Shown here piece after piece: positions 6,800 through 7,756 of a DNA stretch of 7,756 bases. Every line of letters starts with the position of its first letter. Position 1 is the first letter of the stretch. The notes under the pieces were generated by a model. It had not been told where the DNA came from and made no database searches. It saw nothing but the letters and a program-made list of their open reading frames with translations. Both the position numbers and the translations under genes were made by a program. Location: assembly GCA_035604635.1 (NCBI GenBank), contig DATNIC010000220.1, positions 1 through 7,756 of the forward strand. Direction: 5' to 3'. This DNA is from DATNIC01 sp035604635. Lineage in GTDB: Bacteria > Vulcanimicrobiota > Vulcanimicrobiia > Vulcanimicrobiales > Vulcanimicrobiaceae.

Positions 6800-7621
6800 A
6801 TGCCCTTAGGTGCGCTGCAAGGGCCGAACACGTTCGGCGGCGAGGCCGCGCGCTTGCTGACCGAGCTTTATCCGGAGCTCTTCGGCGAGATCGTCTACTT
6901 CGACACTGCGGAAGAAGCGCTCGCCTTCGAGAACGATCGCGCGGGCGCGAGCTGCGCGCCGCAGCAAATGACGCGCGCCGGCTACCATCCCGGGATTCAG
7001 GCGTATATCGCACGGCCCAATTCGAAGCTATACGTCATCGCCGAAGCGATCCACGCCTATCATTGCTCCTTGCTGGTAAAGGCCGGGACCGCGCTCGACG
7101 CGATCAAGCGCATCCTCGGCCACACCGGTTCGATCACGCAGACCCGTGCGTGGATCGAAGAGCATCTCCCGCAAGCACAAATCACGATCGTCGATACGAG
7201 CTCGATGGACGCGGCCCGGACAGTCGCCGAAGGGGACGGAAGCATCGCATCGATTGGGACGCCGGCGATGGCGGCGCAGTTCGACTTGGAGGAACGGGTC
7301 AAGGACGTCGACGGCGGGAGCGTCGGCTCGTATTGGGCACTTTCGCCCTGGCCGCTCTTTAGCGAAAGACCGACGCGGCTTGTCATCGCCGGGCGTTTCC
7401 GCGATGACGGACGAATTGGCGACATCGTGTGTAACCTCGCAGCGGCCGGCTTCCGATTGGAAACGATCGTCCCGCTGGCAAGCGGCGAGCGCATTTTCGA
7501 GTACGACGCCGTCTTGCGGTTTCGCGGTGCCGGCCCTCTGGCTGCGGCACGTTCGGCCGTCGAGATGGCCCCGGGCGCCCGGCTCGCCGGCGCATTCATC
7601 GCTAAGGAGGTCGAAACGTGA
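6800..7621 (+). CDS. Prephenate-dehydratase-like protein, with C-terminal ACT-like domain, role unknown
   Basis: 273 residues from ATG 6800 (an in-frame TTG at 6779 would overlap the SDR gene by 8 bases; neither start has a clear Shine-Dalgarno). The fold is inferred from an N-terminal LGALQGPNTFGGEAARLL (compare GPxGTFSexAA), the lobe-exchange segment AIKRILGHTGSITQTRAWIE (102-120, compare SHPQALAQC), VDTSSMDAARTVAE (compare STAeAA) and SIGTPAMAAQFDL. After PTRLVIAG (191-198, compare TRF) follows an ACT-like domain, GRIGDIVCNLAAAGFRLETI to the end. Prephenate dehydratase removes water and CO2 from a cyclohexadienol acid to form an aromatic ring. The catalytic ENS motif is absent (APQQMTRAG at 53-61), TRF is TRL and SHPQ is GHTG, while Q114 and T192 are kept. 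A biosynthetic role in phenylalanine synthesis is therefore unlikely. Its place between the SDR and the transporter suggests a catabolic function, perhaps on a dihydrodiol acid. Fold call fairly safe, function open. Confidence 0.78.
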   Translation: MPLGALQGPNTFGGEAARLLTELYPELFGEIVYFDTAEEALAFENDRAGASCAPQQMTRAGYHPGIQAYIARPNSKLYVIAEAIHAYHCSLLVKAGTALDAIKRILGHTGSITQTRAWIEEHLPQAQITIVDTSSMDAARTVAEGDGSIASIGTPAMAAQFDLEERVKDVDGGSVGSYWALSPWPLFSERPTRLVIAGRFRDDGRIGDIVCNLAAAGFRLETIVPLASGERIFEYDAVLRFRGAGPLAAARSAVEMAPGARLAGAFIAKEVET

Positions 7622-7755
7622 AACACTCGCTGCGTATCAGTCTTTGGGCTCTTGGGTGCGCGCTTCTTGCGGTTTCTGCCGCTCGCGGCGCCGATAATAC
7701 GGTCACCGTCCCGGTCATCTTACCGCTCACGGGGCCGGCCGCCTTAATCGGATAG
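7618..7755 (+). CDS. N-terminus of LivK-like ABC transporter substrate-binding protein, stopped by amber codon
   Basis: Starting at GTG 7618, in a 4-base GTGA overlap with the preceding stop and 7 bases after a perfect AAGGAGG (7604-7610), the frame codes 45 residues. A Sec signal peptide is plain: positively charged MKHSLRIS, a hydrophobic stretch to about residue 20, and cleavage near SAARGAD. It is followed by VTVPVILPLTGPAALIG, the first strand of branched-chain-amino-acid-type (Peripla_BP_6) periplasmic binding proteins, which often carry aromatic acids in catabolic clusters. The LGC in the signal is not a good lipobox. The frame then meets TAG (7753-7755) where the family usually has Gln, Lys or Glu, and the window ends one base later. 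A full protein would be near 380-400 residues. This is either a sequencing error at a contig end, a nonsense mutation, or a true pseudogene. Family call rests on a short segment. Confidence 0.72.
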   Translation: MKHSLRISLWALGCALLAVSAARGADNTVTVPVILPLTGPAALIG

Positions 7756-7756
7756 G

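Noticed and set aside
7618..7700. Lipoprotein signal (LGC) in the substrate-binding protein
   Set aside because: The residues before the Cys do not fit the lipobox, and a normal signal peptidase I site follows near SAARGAD.

Overview
This GC-rich bacterial window holds one compact, apparently intact catabolic gene cluster for an aromatic or polycyclic compound. The host cannot be named from the sequence. The high GC, GTG/TTG starts and a Sec-exported solute-binding protein fit a diderm soil-type bacterium (Proteobacteria, or a phylum such as Eremiobacterota, are both possible). No RNA gene, insertion sequence, CRISPR array or phage gene is visible.

Layout. The first 1.2 kb is read on the minus strand and encodes the N-terminal ~398 residues of a UbiD-family, prenylated-FMN-dependent decarboxylase that runs off the left edge. 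A short divergent intergenic region (about 1197-1254) carries a candidate operator. From it a plus-strand array continues to the right edge: IclR-family regulator, NahE/PhdJ-type hydratase-aldolase, ring-hydroxylating dioxygenase beta subunit, class III (LigB-type) extradiol dioxygenase, ring-hydroxylating dioxygenase alpha subunit (Rieske), short-chain dehydrogenase, prephenate-dehydratase-like protein, and the start of a branched-chain-amino-acid-type (LivK-like) ABC substrate-binding protein. Plus-strand genes are separated by at most about 24 bases, and three junctions are 4-base stop/start overlaps, so this is very likely one operon.

How the genes may work together (inference). The substrate-binding protein would deliver an aromatic acid. 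The Rieske dioxygenase would make a cis-dihydrodiol, the SDR would oxidise it to a catechol-type diol, the extradiol enzyme would open the ring, and the hydratase-aldolase would split an alkylidene-pyruvate intermediate into pyruvate and an aldehyde. The UbiD enzyme would remove a carboxyl group before or after this. IclR would be the substrate-sensing switch for both transcription units.

Most unusual points: a prephenate-dehydratase-like protein with a remodelled active site inside a catabolic operon; beta and alpha dioxygenase subunits split by the extradiol gene, beta first; a Rieske alpha subunit whose iron motif is H-x3-H instead of H-x4-H; an extradiol enzyme with GDDQ where a metal-binding His is expected; an SDR with an atypical cofactor loop; and an amber codon that interrupts the transporter gene two bases before the window ends. 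No ferredoxin, reductase, UbiX, isomerase or aldehyde dehydrogenase is present in the window.
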